A stretch of 64,000 nucleotides of DNA. Origin: Oscillospiraceae bacterium (lineage in GTDB: Bacteria > Bacillota > Clostridia > Oscillospirales > CAG-272). Positions 24,483-32,884 of the stretch are shown one piece after another (position 1 is the stretch's first letter; each line of letters opens with the position of its first letter). The stretch is from NCBI GenBank assembly GCA_015064185.1, contig SVSS01000001.1, positions 288,630-352,629 of the forward strand. The letters are read 5' to 3'. Position numbers and translations under genes: made by a program. The notes below the pieces were generated by a model. It made no database searches and was not told the origin of the DNA. It saw only the letters and a program-made list of their open reading frames with translations.

Positions 24483-25455
24483 TTTTCGCGCCCTGACGCC
24501 CGAGGAGGTCGTGGCACGCTTGAAGGAGCCTGCCCCCACGCTGATCTGCTTTCACACAAGACCTGACGGTGATGCTGTGGGGTCTGCCTTTGCGCTTTCC
24601 TTGTGGCTTGGCGCTATGGGCAGCAGTTGCTACTGCGTATCGGCTGATGAGGTGCCGCAATATCTTGGTTTTTTGTCTGCGGGCTTGCAGGAGAGCGTAT
24701 TGCCGGAAAGTATCCCAACGGGGTTTGAAAACGCACGTATCGTCACGGTTGATACCGCATCGCCTGCGCAGATGGGCAGCCTTTTTGAGCGCTTTGGTGA
24801 GCGCGTGTGCCTTATGATCGATCATCACGGCATGGGCACGCCCTACGCCGATCATTTGATCGTGCCACAGGCTGCGGCTTGCGGCGAGGTGATCTTTGAT
24901 CTGATCGCAGCATCGGGTGTTGATGTGCCCGTGCGCGTATCAGAGCTGCTCTATGCCGCCATTTCCTCGGATACGGGGTGTTTTCGTTATTCCAATGTGA
25001 ACGAAAATACTCATTTGCATGCGGCGGCATTGGTTGCGCAGGGAATTGATACCGCAGAGATCAACCGCAGGCTTTTTGAAACAAGATCGTATCAGAGTTT
25101 GAAGGCTGAAAAGGCGGGCTTCGAGCGTCTTCGCTTTTTTGAAGACGGTAAGATCGCTATCATAACCTTCCCCTATGCTTTGCAGCGTGAGCTCGATGTC
25201 CGTGAGGAGCATCTCGGCACCCTTATCGACGTTGCGCGGTGTGTGGCGGGTGTTGAGGTCGCCGTAGCGATCCGCGGTACCGCTAAAGGGGATTTTCGCG
25301 TTTCCTTGCGTTCTAATGTCAATTTTGATGTGGCAGCTGTTGCCGCACGCTTTGGCGGTGGCGGTCATGTGCGTGCCGCGGGCGTCACTGTTAGTGCCGA
25401 TAGCATAGAGCAGGCACAGGATAAGATCCTTGCGGCGTTGCAAGAGGTGCTTTGA
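24469..25455 (+). CDS. nrnA: NrnA-type DHH phosphoesterase (nanoRNase/pAp phosphatase)
   Basis: Degrades short oligoribonucleotides and 3'-phosphoadenosine 5'-phosphate. The 328-residue protein has the DHH motifs HTRPDGDAVGS near 26-36, VTVDTA, and MIDHHG, followed by a linker and the DHHA1 motif GGGGHVRAAG near the C-terminus. rbfA-nrnA is a frequent Bacillota pair. ATG 24469 is preceded by GGTGGCGGA and lies inside rbfA. The stop overlaps the next start (TGATG). Confidence 0.93.
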   Translation: MKTADFRALTPEEVVARLKEPAPTLICFHTRPDGDAVGSAFALSLWLGAMGSSCYCVSADEVPQYLGFLSAGLQESVLPESIPTGFENARIVTVDTASPAQMGSLFERFGERVCLMIDHHGMGTPYADHLIVPQAAACGEVIFDLIAASGVDVPVRVSELLYAAISSDTGCFRYSNVNENTHLHAAALVAQGIDTAEINRRLFETRSYQSLKAEKAGFERLRFFEDGKIAIITFPYALQRELDVREEHLGTLIDVARCVAGVEVAVAIRGTAKGDFRVSLRSNVNFDVAAVAARFGGGGHVRAAGVTVSADSIEQAQDKILAALQEVL

Positions 25456-26537
25456 TGAAGGGATCAGGAGATCGCCTGTGTGCACACACCTCTGCCTTTC
25501 GTGTGGCGGTGGTTTATTTTGGGTGCTGTGTGGGTGCAGGCTACCTTTCAGGGCAAGAGCTGTTTCAGTTTTTCGGTGCAAAGGGTGCTTTTGCGCTCCC
25601 CTCACTTTTACTTGCCACCATTGCGATCTTTTTGATCGGCTCTGTTACGCTTTCGCTTGCCCGTGATACGGGGGAAGCGCGCATGGACCGCCTTGTGATA
25701 TGGTTTGATTGCAAGCCGTTAAGAACAGTGGTTGCCGCATTTGAGATCGTGTTTCTTTTTATGATCTATACGCTGTGTGTGGCGGCATTCGGCTCGTTTT
25801 TCTCGGAGCTTTTGGGAATTTCCGCCTTTTGGGGTGGGCTTTTCTTGTGCCTTGCTTGCACCTTTCTTTCGCTTTTTGGCGTAAAGGGGCTTTCTCGCTT
25901 TTGCTCCTTGGTGGTGCCGCCCTTGGCGCTTATCACGGTAGCGATCGCTCTGCTTGCTGTTTGCACGGCAAAGGATATCCGTTTTACCGCGGTAGATGTT
26001 GGTGGCTTTCTTACGGGCGCTTGGGGCTTTGATGGCTTGACCTACGCCGTTTTTTGCCTGTTTTGCGCGTTGCCTGTCTTGATACCGCTTGGCAGTACGA
26101 TATCGGGCAAAAAAACGGCGTGGCGCGGCTCCTTTTTTGGCGCGTTTCTTATTGGTGGCGTTGCGTGCGTGATATTGCTTGCGCTTGCCACTTCTCCCGC
26201 CGTAACCGAAACGGTTTTTCCTATGTTGGCGCTTTCGCTTGAAAAAAGCACCGTTTTTGGGGCGATATATGCCGCCTTGCTTTGTGTTGCCATTCTGTCC
26301 GCCTCTCTTTCCTCGCTATGTGCGATGAGTGAGGGATTTATGCAACGATTTTCGCGAAAAAAGCGTTTTTTACTACCCGTTACCGCCCTTATTTCCATAA
26401 CGGCGCTTGCTCTCGGGCTTTTTGGCTTTCGAGAGTTGATCGGTGTGCTGTATCCCATTTTTGGCTATATAGGCTTTATTCCTATGGGATTGTTGCTGGT
26501 CCACGCTTTTTTGTTTTACCGTAAAAAGAAAACATAG
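25455..26537 (+). CDS. YkvI-family membrane carrier
   Basis: A 360-residue membrane protein with about ten hydrophobic segments. The N-terminal segment VVYFGCCVGAGYLSGQELFQFFG matches the YkvI family within the LeuT-fold/APC group, where VGAGFASGQE is typical. Substrate unknown. It is translated from an ATG overlapping the nrnA stop, and a terminator follows, so it is the last gene of the rbfA-nrnA unit. Confidence 0.85.
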   Translation: MKGSGDRLCAHTSAFRVAVVYFGCCVGAGYLSGQELFQFFGAKGAFALPSLLLATIAIFLIGSVTLSLARDTGEARMDRLVIWFDCKPLRTVVAAFEIVFLFMIYTLCVAAFGSFFSELLGISAFWGGLFLCLACTFLSLFGVKGLSRFCSLVVPPLALITVAIALLAVCTAKDIRFTAVDVGGFLTGAWGFDGLTYAVFCLFCALPVLIPLGSTISGKKTAWRGSFFGAFLIGGVACVILLALATSPAVTETVFPMLALSLEKSTVFGAIYAALLCVAILSASLSSLCAMSEGFMQRFSRKKRFLLPVTALISITALALGLFGFRELIGVLYPIFGYIGFIPMGLLLVHAFLFYRKKKT

Positions 26538-26539
26538 CA

Positions 26540-26566
26540 AAAACCGCCCCGTTAGGCGGTTTTTTG
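26540..26566 (+). terminator. Terminator after the YkvI gene
   Basis: AAAACCGCC (26540-26548) and GGCGGTTTT (26555-26563) form a stem that runs into TTTTTT. Confidence 0.88.
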
Positions 26567-26606
26567 CATATCACTTACCTGCTTTGGCAAAAATAGGGAA
26601 AAGAAC

Positions 26607-26635
26607 TTGCCAAACAAGGCAAAGTGTGTTAGAAT
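26607..26635 (+). promoter_or_regulatory. Sigma-A promoter
   Basis: TTGCCA at 26607-26612, 17-base spacer ending in TGT, TAGAAT at 26630-26635, before the beta-lactamase-fold gene. Confidence 0.65.
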
Positions 26636-26663
26636 TAATATAACTTTTGAAAGGAGGGCAAAT

Positions 26664-28478
26664 ATGAAGAGAATATTTAGCGTTTTACTTGTCGTTTTCT
26701 TGCTTGTCATATATGTGTTACCTATGTCGGCTACTGTTGCCACTCCTTTTGATGCTTCTGTTGCAATGGCACAGGCAGCAACGGCTGCGGCTGTTGGTGT
26801 GGATACGCCCGGTGCGGCTGTTGTGCTTGTGAGAAACGGTGCGGTTCTTATGGCAGATGGCTTTGGCTATGCCGATCTTTCCTCGCGTGTACTTGTTACT
26901 GCGGATACGGTATTTGAGATCGGTGAGTTATCCGGACTCTTGGCTGCCGTTGCGGCATTAACGCTGGTGGATAGCGGTAAATTGTCCCTTGATGCGGATA
27001 TCGCAACATATCTGCCTGCCGAATTTATGACAAAGCTTGCACTTTCCCATCCCGTCACTTTGGGACAGCTTCTGTCGGGACACGCGGGCTTTGGCGGCAG
27101 AATTTTTGACGTATCCTTTGATAAGGAGAGCCATACCTTTGAAACACTGGAAGAGGCACTGCTTGCCGACGTGCCCGAGCAGATCATGATGCCGGGTACG
27201 GCATACTCCTATTCTACTTTCGGCATTGCGCTTGCCGCTTTTGTGGTTGAGCAGGTCGCGGGTGTCGAATATGGGGCGTATCTAAAAGATCATGTGCTCG
27301 CACCCCTTGGTATGAAGGATACTGTTCCCGCGTTTTCCGCCGAGGCGGATCTTGGTGCCTATGCCACGGGGTATACTAAGGCTGCGGAGGGCTCCTTTAT
27401 GGCACCGCAAAACGGTGGCAGGAGCTTTGCTGGCCTTTATCCTGCCACGGGCGCGCTTTCTTGTGCTGCAGATCTCTCAAGACTGCTTGCGTGGCTGGTG
27501 TCCGACAGTGAAATGCTGATGCAAGCATCCACCAAGGATCTGCTTTTTACAACCTATTATAGCGGCATTTTTGCTTCCGGCGCGCTTGGCTTAAGCAAGC
27601 AGGGCACAGCATATACCTGCCATGCGAAAACCGCCTGCTTTGGCGCTTCGCTTTGCATTGACACGGAAAAGCGCGAGGCAGCGTTGGTGCTGACAAACGC
27701 GCCGCAAAGCACGTTGCTTGATTTCCCCTTAACGGTGCTTGAACCCGGCGCACCGGCCCTTACGTTGCCCGTGGGCGAAATGGTAGAGCTGAAGGCGTTA
27801 CGCGGCACGTATGCCGCGGCAACAAGTGAGCAGCACACCTTTGTCGGTCAATTTTTTACCATGCAAGAGAACATCACTGCCGCAGTGAATGAGGATGGCA
27901 CACTTTCCTTCCTTGATATGCGTCTTACGCAGATCGCTCCCGGCGTTTTTGCCGATGCGGCAGGAGATACCAACATGCCTGTTTTGCAGTTTTTGCTTGA
28001 TGGGGAGGGGGAGGTCACAGCAGTGGTCACAGCCGACGGTGCGTGCTATTACAAGCTTCCGTTTTATTATGCGCGTGTTCCTGCAACCTTTTTGTTTGGA
28101 GTGCTCTTATTGTTGGCGGCAGGCTTTGCTTTAATGGGCTTGTTTGGCTTGCTTGAATGGCTTGGCGAGAAAAACAAGGATGGCGAGCGTGCTAGTATTT
28201 GGTTCGTTTTGCCCGGGCTCCTTGCGGCATTGCTCGGCATATTGGTAGGCGTTCAGGTATTGGCGGCCTATAAAACGGGCGCGGCAATGCTTTCCTCCTT
28301 CTATTTTGCCATGCGCGTGCTTGCACTTTTGGTGGGTATTGGCGCTACCGTTTCTTATGTTGTCGCTTTTGTATCCTCGGTGCTTGACCGAAAGCAGCAC
28401 AAGCGGATCGCATATAGTGCAATCCTTTACTTGGTGTTTGTATTTTTGATCTGCTTTTTCAATTTGACTGTTATCTAA
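26664..28478 (+). CDS. Beta-lactamase-fold membrane protein lacking catalytic Ser and Lys
   Basis: A 604-residue protein with an N-terminal hydrophobic signal/anchor (1-24), a class C beta-lactamase/esterase-type domain at about 30-380, a small beta domain, and four C-terminal membrane segments. Family landmarks are clear (FEIG, LVDSGKLSLDADIATYLP, LGQLLSGHAGF), but the SxxK motif expected after FEIG reads E88-L-S-G91, so both nucleophile and general base are gone. The YxN motif is Y183-S-T185. A His (H320, HAKT) remains at the third motif. It is probably a binding or sensing protein, not an enzyme (inference). Start ATG 26664 has an AAAGGAGGG site. Confidence 0.8.
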   Translation: MKRIFSVLLVVFLLVIYVLPMSATVATPFDASVAMAQAATAAAVGVDTPGAAVVLVRNGAVLMADGFGYADLSSRVLVTADTVFEIGELSGLLAAVAALTLVDSGKLSLDADIATYLPAEFMTKLALSHPVTLGQLLSGHAGFGGRIFDVSFDKESHTFETLEEALLADVPEQIMMPGTAYSYSTFGIALAAFVVEQVAGVEYGAYLKDHVLAPLGMKDTVPAFSAEADLGAYATGYTKAAEGSFMAPQNGGRSFAGLYPATGALSCAADLSRLLAWLVSDSEMLMQASTKDLLFTTYYSGIFASGALGLSKQGTAYTCHAKTACFGASLCIDTEKREAALVLTNAPQSTLLDFPLTVLEPGAPALTLPVGEMVELKALRGTYAAATSEQHTFVGQFFTMQENITAAVNEDGTLSFLDMRLTQIAPGVFADAAGDTNMPVLQFLLDGEGEVTAVVTADGACYYKLPFYYARVPATFLFGVLLLLAAGFALMGLFGLLEWLGEKNKDGERASIWFVLPGLLAALLGILVGVQVLAAYKTGAAMLSSFYFAMRVLALLVGIGATVSYVVAFVSSVLDRKQHKRIAYSAILYLVFVFLICFFNLTVI

Positions 28479-28485
28479 CACAAAA

Positions 28486-28522
28486 AACAGCCGATCTGCT
28501 TTTGCAGATCGGCTGTTTTTGT
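28486..28522. terminator. Bidirectional terminator
   Basis: AACAGCCGATCTGC (28486-28499) pairs with its complement at 28504-28517; T5 follows on the plus strand and T6 on the minus strand. It serves the two converging genes. Confidence 0.9.
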
Positions 28523-28528
28523 CATTGA

Positions 28529-28942
28529 TTACAGGAAAAACGGGAGGCAAACCATCATGCTTTCTATCATTTCCATGATCAGAGCCATGTATACAACGTA
28601 AATGATGATGCTGGAGACCATCGACAGTGCGCCCAAAACAATGGCAATAATGCCGCACACGCGTCCTGTTTTTGCTTCAGAAGGCTCGTATCCAAGCATG
28701 TTTTTTGCCGTTGATGCCTTGCTGATCGCGATAATGCCGAGAATGATGCCGATCAATGCGCAGCAGACGAGCGAAACGATCAATCCAACAATACCAAGCG
28801 TTTGAGCGGTTGCGGCGGTTTGTTTTGCCTGCATTGCGTTGCTATCGATTGGCGGCACAGGTGTGTAAAACTGCCCGTTGTCATAGGACCAACCATCATT
28901 TTGCCCATTGTTTTGATTAAAGTTGTTCTGATTGTTATCCAT
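28529..28942 (-). CDS. DUF4190-like small membrane protein
   Basis: A 137-residue protein with an Asn/Gln-rich soluble N-terminus (about 1-45), then two long hydrophobic stretches (GIVGLIVSLVCCALIGIILG and GIIAIVLGALSMVSSIIIY). The stretch LGIIAISKASTAKNMLG between them fits DUF4190-type proteins. Function unknown. The start is supported by a GAAAGGAG site and a good promoter. It is a single-gene unit between two terminators or promoters. Confidence 0.75.
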   Translation of the reverse strand: MDNNQNNFNQNNGQNDGWSYDNGQFYTPVPPIDSNAMQAKQTAATAQTLGIVGLIVSLVCCALIGIILGIIAISKASTAKNMLGYEPSEAKTGRVCGIIAIVLGALSMVSSIIIYVVYMALIMEMIESMMVCLPFFL

Positions 28943-28972
28943 AAAGCAACTCCTTTCGAGGTCGTTAGATAC

Positions 28973-29001
28973 ATTATATCTGTTTTTTTGTAAAAAATCA
29001 A
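28973..29001 (-). promoter_or_regulatory. Sigma-A promoter of the DUF4190-like gene
   Basis: On the minus strand TTGATT (29001-28996), 17-base spacer, TATAAT (28978-28973). Confidence 0.75.
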
Positions 29002-29018
29002 GTAATTATGAAAAAAAC

Positions 29019-29047
29019 TTGCAAAAATATGCATAACATGGTATACT
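29019..29047 (+). promoter_or_regulatory. Sigma-A promoter of the DUF2752-MBL gene
   Basis: TTGCAA at 29019-29024, 17-base spacer ending in TGG, TATACT at 29042-29047. It is back to back with the minus-strand promoter, 18 bases apart. Confidence 0.7.
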
Positions 29048-29077
29048 TTCATATGTTATTAGGAAAGGAGGGATCGC

Positions 29078-30400
29078 ATGCGTCTAAAACAGTATATTCG
29101 CTATCATGTCATTTTTTTACTTTTTGCGGCGGCATTTGCATTCTACGGCTTTATTTCGGTTATTGTCTTAAAAAACCAAGCCTATCATTGCTTGATGCAT
29201 GATGTCCTTCATCTGTACTGTCCGCTTTGCGGCGGCACGCGCGCATTTTTGTCTTGCTTGCACTTTGATCTTGTTGGCGCGCTTTGGTATAATCCCGCAG
29301 TGATGCTGGCGGCGCTTGTCTTCATCGTGCTTGATATAAGGGCGCTTGTTTTGCTTTTGCGCGGCTCTGACCGCACACTTTTTCCGCATTGGCTATTGCC
29401 CGCTGCCGTTTGCTATTTTGCGGTATTTACAGCGCTTCGTAATGCCTTGGCATTTTTCGGCGTTGATCCCGTTGGTGACGTAGCCACTTTTTGGCAGGAC
29501 AAGCTGACGGTGGCGGGGACATGGCTTGCCACTCTCCTGCTTTTCGCTGTGGCGGTGCTTCTTTGCGGTGCACTGTTCTTGCCGCAAAAGCGTTTTAGGC
29601 AGATTTCGGCATTTTTTGCAAGCGTGCTTGCGGTGCTTCTATTGTCGTTCTTGTATACCGCGCTGCTTTTGCTTTTGCTCGTGCCCGTTCTTGCATGCTT
29701 TTTCCTTTGGCATCGATACAAAAAAAGCCTTTTTTCGCTCACTGCGATCAAATACGGCGAAACGACCATACCTCTTCGCATGGCATTTAAAGATAAGGCA
29801 GGGTGCGAGGAGCGCGTGCCAATATCTCTCACGCTTTATCTTATCGAAACAAAAGGGCGAAAGATATTGGTGGATGCGGGGTGTGACACCATGCCGGGAT
29901 ACGACGTAAAGCATCACATTTCTCCCGCCACGGCACTGCGCCGCTATGGGGTGTCGCCCTTGGAGATCACCGATCTTGTTCTCACACACGCCCATAATGA
30001 CCACGCGGGAGCGGCACATTATTTCAAAAAAGCCACTGTGCATATCGCGCGAGGCGAGCTTGAAAGAGCCATAAAGAAGGGGTATCTTACAGATGCGCTC
30101 AACGTTTCTCCCTTTGATACCGAGCGCGAGATCGCGGGTGTTACCGTAAAGGTGTGGGGCGGACATTCCGAAGCTTCCTCGATCGTGACCTTTTTACATA
30201 ATGGTAGAGAATACGTGATCGCGGGCGATGAATGCTACCAACGTGAATGCCTTACCGAAAAACGCCCCACGGGCTCTTCGTTTAATAAGGAGAAAAGCCT
30301 CGCATTTGTCGAAACATTTTCGAGCGATGCATACACCGTGCTTATGTCGCACGATCCTGCGATCCTGCCGGGTCAAAATGGACACCTTAAAATTATATAA
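29078..30400 (+). CDS. Fusion of DUF2752 membrane domain and metallo-beta-lactamase domain
   Basis: A continuous 440-residue frame. Residues about 1-130 form a DUF2752-type membrane domain with its signature CPLCGGTR at 48-55 and ALWYNPAVML. More membrane segments run to about residue 215. From about 230 a complete metallo-beta-lactamase domain follows: metal motif HAHNDH at 304-309, WGGHSEASS, AGDE and the last His in MSHDP. Metal ligands look complete, so it should be an active cytosolic-facing or external hydrolase. The MBL part loosely resembles AHL-lactonase-type enzymes, but the substrate is unknown. Start has an AAAGGAGGG site. Confidence 0.85.
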   Translation: MRLKQYIRYHVIFLLFAAAFAFYGFISVIVLKNQAYHCLMHDVLHLYCPLCGGTRAFLSCLHFDLVGALWYNPAVMLAALVFIVLDIRALVLLLRGSDRTLFPHWLLPAAVCYFAVFTALRNALAFFGVDPVGDVATFWQDKLTVAGTWLATLLLFAVAVLLCGALFLPQKRFRQISAFFASVLAVLLLSFLYTALLLLLLVPVLACFFLWHRYKKSLFSLTAIKYGETTIPLRMAFKDKAGCEERVPISLTLYLIETKGRKILVDAGCDTMPGYDVKHHISPATALRRYGVSPLEITDLVLTHAHNDHAGAAHYFKKATVHIARGELERAIKKGYLTDALNVSPFDTEREIAGVTVKVWGGHSEASSIVTFLHNGREYVIAGDECYQRECLTEKRPTGSSFNKEKSLAFVETFSSDAYTVLMSHDPAILPGQNGHLKII

Positions 30401-30403
30401 AAC

Positions 30404-30433
30404 AAGGCTCGAACCGAGGTTCGAGCCTTTTCG
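30404..30433. terminator. Bidirectional terminator
   Basis: A 12-base stem (30404-30415 with 30418-30429) with two bases between; TTTT follows on the plus strand and GTTTTAT on the minus strand. Confidence 0.75.
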
Positions 30434-31285
30434 TTATTCGATATAAGTAAGTAACTCCGTTGCGGTGGCGCGCACGTAGGTGGCAAAGGTGCGACGCATG
30501 GCAGGCGGCACACGCCCTGTGTTAAGCTCAAAGTTAAAGAGCCCATCAAATCCGGCAAGGGCGAGCCCATGCATGGCATCTCGCCAATTTACGTTGCCCA
30601 TAAAGGGGGAAAGGTGCTCGTCCTCAATGGCGGTATTGTCGTTAACGTGTAAAACCTTGAGGCGATTTCCAATGTAGGCAAGTCCCTCGGATTGGGCTAT
30701 GCCACTGATATTTGCATGACCAAAATCCCAGCAAACGCCAATGCCGAGCGCGTCGGCTATGTCACAAAGCTCGTCAGGGGCTTGACAGTAGCGGTGTGAG
30801 AGCATCATGCCCGGCACCACGCGCATGTTTTCCACCACAACGTTCAGCCCCACCCTTGCTGCATGCTCCACGAATGGAGCAAGATGTGCCATAACGGATT
30901 CAAACTGTTCGGTACGGTCGTATTGCTTGTAGGGGAGCGTGGTGGTGTTAGGGTGTAGCACAGCATGGCTTACCCCAAGCATTTTGGCAGCCTCAATGGC
31001 GTTGTGCATTTTGATAGGGAAGGTTTCCTTCAAAACGCCCCGCACGCTGCTAAAAGGCAAATGACAAAGCTCAAAGCAAATGCCGATCTCCTCGGTGGCG
31101 GCAAGCATTTGCTCGATCTGCCATTTCCAACCGTCTGTGGTAAGATCCAAGCCTTTGAGTGAAAAATCCGCGGCGTCAAAGCCCGTATCCTTCATGAAAT
31201 TAAGACCTTTTTTGATAAAGCTCACAAAGTCCTCGCCCTCGTGCGCGTGCAGATTAAAGCCGGAGCTGATACGCAATTCTTTCAT
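30434..31285 (-). CDS. Sugar phosphate isomerase/epimerase-like TIM barrel protein
   Basis: A 283-residue protein of the xylose-isomerase-like/AP endonuclease 2 barrel group. Metal-ligand-type residues appear in order: HLPF, VVVENMR (Glu), CWDFGHAN (Asp, His), LHVNDN, and FNFELNTGRVP (Glu). Such proteins act on sugars, inositols or hydroxypyruvate; the substrate cannot be told. It lies 11 bases behind cysK with a AAAGGAGAAG site and is probably co-transcribed with it, although no functional link is evident. Confidence 0.85.
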   Translation of the reverse strand: MKELRISSGFNLHAHEGEDFVSFIKKGLNFMKDTGFDAADFSLKGLDLTTDGWKWQIEQMLAATEEIGICFELCHLPFSSVRGVLKETFPIKMHNAIEAAKMLGVSHAVLHPNTTTLPYKQYDRTEQFESVMAHLAPFVEHAARVGLNVVVENMRVVPGMMLSHRYCQAPDELCDIADALGIGVCWDFGHANISGIAQSEGLAYIGNRLKVLHVNDNTAIEDEHLSPFMGNVNWRDAMHGLALAGFDGLFNFELNTGRVPPAMRRTFATYVRATATELLTYIE

Positions 31286-31296
31286 AAGCTTCTCCT

Positions 31297-32220
31297 TTAT
31301 TCAAATAAGGGGGTTGAGAGGTAGCGGTCGCCTGTGTCGGGCAGTATGGCTACAATCACCTTGCCGCGGTTCTCGGGGTATTTTGCAAGTACGGTTGCCG
31401 CGTGGAGCGCCGCGCCCGAGGAAATGCCCACAAGCAAGCCTTCGGCTTTTGCAAGCGTGCGTGCGGCGGCATATGCCTCATCCTCGGTTGCCGTTAAAAT
31501 TTTATCAACGGCGTCACGGTCAAAATTGTCAGGCACAAAGTTGGCGCCAATGCCTTGTAAGCCGTGTGCACCCGCTTTTCCGCCCGACAGAAGGGGGGAA
31601 GCCGCAGGCTCTACCGCAACGGCGCGCAGAGAGGGGATCTTGCTTTTTAAAAATTCTGCCGCACCCGAGAGCGTGCCGCCTGTGCCAACGCCTGCTACTA
31701 AAATATCCACGTGCCCGTTTGTATCCTCAAAAATTTCAGGCCCTGTGGTGGTGCGATGCGCCAAGGGGTTGGCGGGATTGTCAAATTGAGAGGGAATAAA
31801 GCTGTCCTTTGTTGCAGCGGCAATTTCCTTTGCCTTGTCAATGGCGCCTTGCATGCCAAGGGCGCCGGGGGTAAGCACGATCTCGGCACCGTAAGCCGCA
31901 AGCAAGCGGCGGCGCTCGATCGACATGGTGTCGGGCATGGTCAAGATTACACGGTAGCCGCGCGGCACACCAATGGCGGCAAGTCCAATGCCGGTGTTTC
32001 CGCTGGTCGGCTCAACGATCGTGGCGCCGCTTTTCAGCTTGCCTGTGGCCTCGGCATCAAGGATCATGGAAAGCGCCACGCGGTCCTTGGCACTGCCTGC
32101 AGGGTTGAAGCATTCCAACTTAAGCAAAATTTTTGCTTCAAGCCCTTGGGCTTTTATATAATTAGTAGGCTCAAACAGGGGCGTGCCCCCCACCATTTCG
32201 CTGATGCTGCGGTAATACAT
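31297..32220 (-). CDS. cysK: Cysteine synthase A (O-acetylserine sulfhydrylase)
   Basis: PLP enzyme making cysteine from O-acetylserine and sulfide. The 307-residue protein has the PLP lysine in NPAGSAKDR (K45), the phosphate/substrate loop EPTSGNTGIGLA, GTGGTLSG and the late GISSGAA. The start has an AAGGAGTTC-type site and the unit is driven by a consensus promoter. No S-box or T-box leader is visible in the 30-odd bases before the start. Confidence 0.95.
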   Translation of the reverse strand: MYYRSISEMVGGTPLFEPTNYIKAQGLEAKILLKLECFNPAGSAKDRVALSMILDAEATGKLKSGATIVEPTSGNTGIGLAAIGVPRGYRVILTMPDTMSIERRRLLAAYGAEIVLTPGALGMQGAIDKAKEIAAATKDSFIPSQFDNPANPLAHRTTTGPEIFEDTNGHVDILVAGVGTGGTLSGAAEFLKSKIPSLRAVAVEPAASPLLSGGKAGAHGLQGIGANFVPDNFDRDAVDKILTATEDEAYAAARTLAKAEGLLVGISSGAALHAATVLAKYPENRGKVIVAILPDTGDRYLSTPLFE

Positions 32221-32259
32221 AACAAGGAACTCCTTTGCCTTTTTGCGTTACTATATATT

Positions 32260-32288
32260 ATTATATACGCATGGCTTTTTTATGTCAA
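32260..32288 (-). promoter_or_regulatory. Consensus sigma-A promoter of cysK
   Basis: On the minus strand TTGACA (32288-32283), 17-base spacer, TATAAT (32265-32260): both hexamers match the consensus fully. Confidence 0.85.
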
Positions 32289-32339
32289 GCCGTTTAAAGC
32301 GATACCGCTAAAAGGTCTTTTGCGTAATCAAAAACGGCA

Positions 32340-32380
32340 TAAAAATAAAAACGGAGTGCCCTCGGGTTAAAGGGCACTCC
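32340..32380 (-). terminator. Terminator of rpsT
   Basis: GGAGTGCCC / GGGCACTCC (32353-32361 with 32372-32380); on the minus strand GTTTTTATTTTTAT follows. Confidence 0.85.
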
Positions 32381-32395
32381 ATAGTTATGTGGCAA

Positions 32396-32659
32396 TTAAG
32401 CCATAGCGTTGAGCTTTTTGGTAAACTGGCTCTTCTTGTGAGCAGCAGCATTCTTGTGGATGATACCACGGGTTACAGCCATATCGAGCTTCTTAACGGC
32501 TGCCTTGTAGGTCTCCTGTGCAAGTGCGACGTCACCTGCCTCCACAGCAGCCTCGTACTTCTTCATCGCAGTCTTCATCTGCGTGCGGAAGATCTTGTTC
32601 TGCATGGTTTTGGTTGCGGTAACCTTTACACGTTTTTTGGCACTTTTAATGTTCGGCAT
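32396..32659 (-). CDS. rpsT: Ribosomal protein S20
   Basis: An 87-residue, strongly basic protein of the small subunit. MPNIKSAKKRVKVTATKTMQN is the family start and GIIHKNAAAHKKSQFTKKL the family end. It has an AAAGGAGGGTGA site, its own promoter, a leader of about 75 bases with a hairpin, and a terminator, so it is a single-gene unit, divergent from rpoB. Confidence 0.97.
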   Translation of the reverse strand: MPNIKSAKKRVKVTATKTMQNKIFRTQMKTAMKKYEAAVEAGDVALAQETYKAAVKKLDMAVTRGIIHKNAAAHKKSQFTKKLNAMA

Positions 32660-32695
32660 AATCGTTCACCCTCCTTTACAAATTTTCGGTTTAAA

Positions 32696-32723
32696 CGACT
32701 GCGCCTGAGAGGGTGCGCCGTCG
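32696..32723 (-). promoter_or_regulatory. Hairpin in the rpsT leader
   Basis: CGACTGCGC and GCGCCGTCG (plus-strand arms at about 32697-32705 and 32715-32723) pair with one internal mismatch. It lies in the 5' leader of rpsT. It could be a binding site for S20 autoregulation or a transcript stabiliser. Confidence 0.4.
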
Positions 32724-32744
32724 TAAAAGTCCATACAGTCATAT

Positions 32745-32773
32745 ATAATATCACACGAAAACACAAATTGCAA
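32745..32773 (-). promoter_or_regulatory. Sigma-A promoter of rpsT
   Basis: On the minus strand TTGCAA (32773-32768), 17-base spacer ending in TGA, TATTAT (32750-32745). The gap between rpsT and rpoB (32660-33057) holds this promoter, the rpoB promoter and leaders; no gene was seen. Confidence 0.75.
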
Positions 32774-32855
32774 GGGTTTTTTCAAAAAAATCCAAAAAAA
32801 TTTTTTGTTTATTTCCACTTTTTAGAAAAAGTTTTAAAAAAATGTAAAAAAACTC

Positions 32856-32884
32856 TTGACAAAGGGAGGACGCTTTGCTATAAT
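32856..32884 (+). promoter_or_regulatory. Consensus sigma-A promoter of rpoBC
   Basis: TTGACA at 32856-32861, 17-base spacer ending in TGC, TATAAT at 32879-32884. The leader to rpoB is about 165 bases long. Confidence 0.88.

Noticed and set aside
26664..28478. Active beta-lactamase giving antibiotic resistance
   Set aside because: Ser and Lys of SxxK are missing, so hydrolysis by the known mechanism is not expected.
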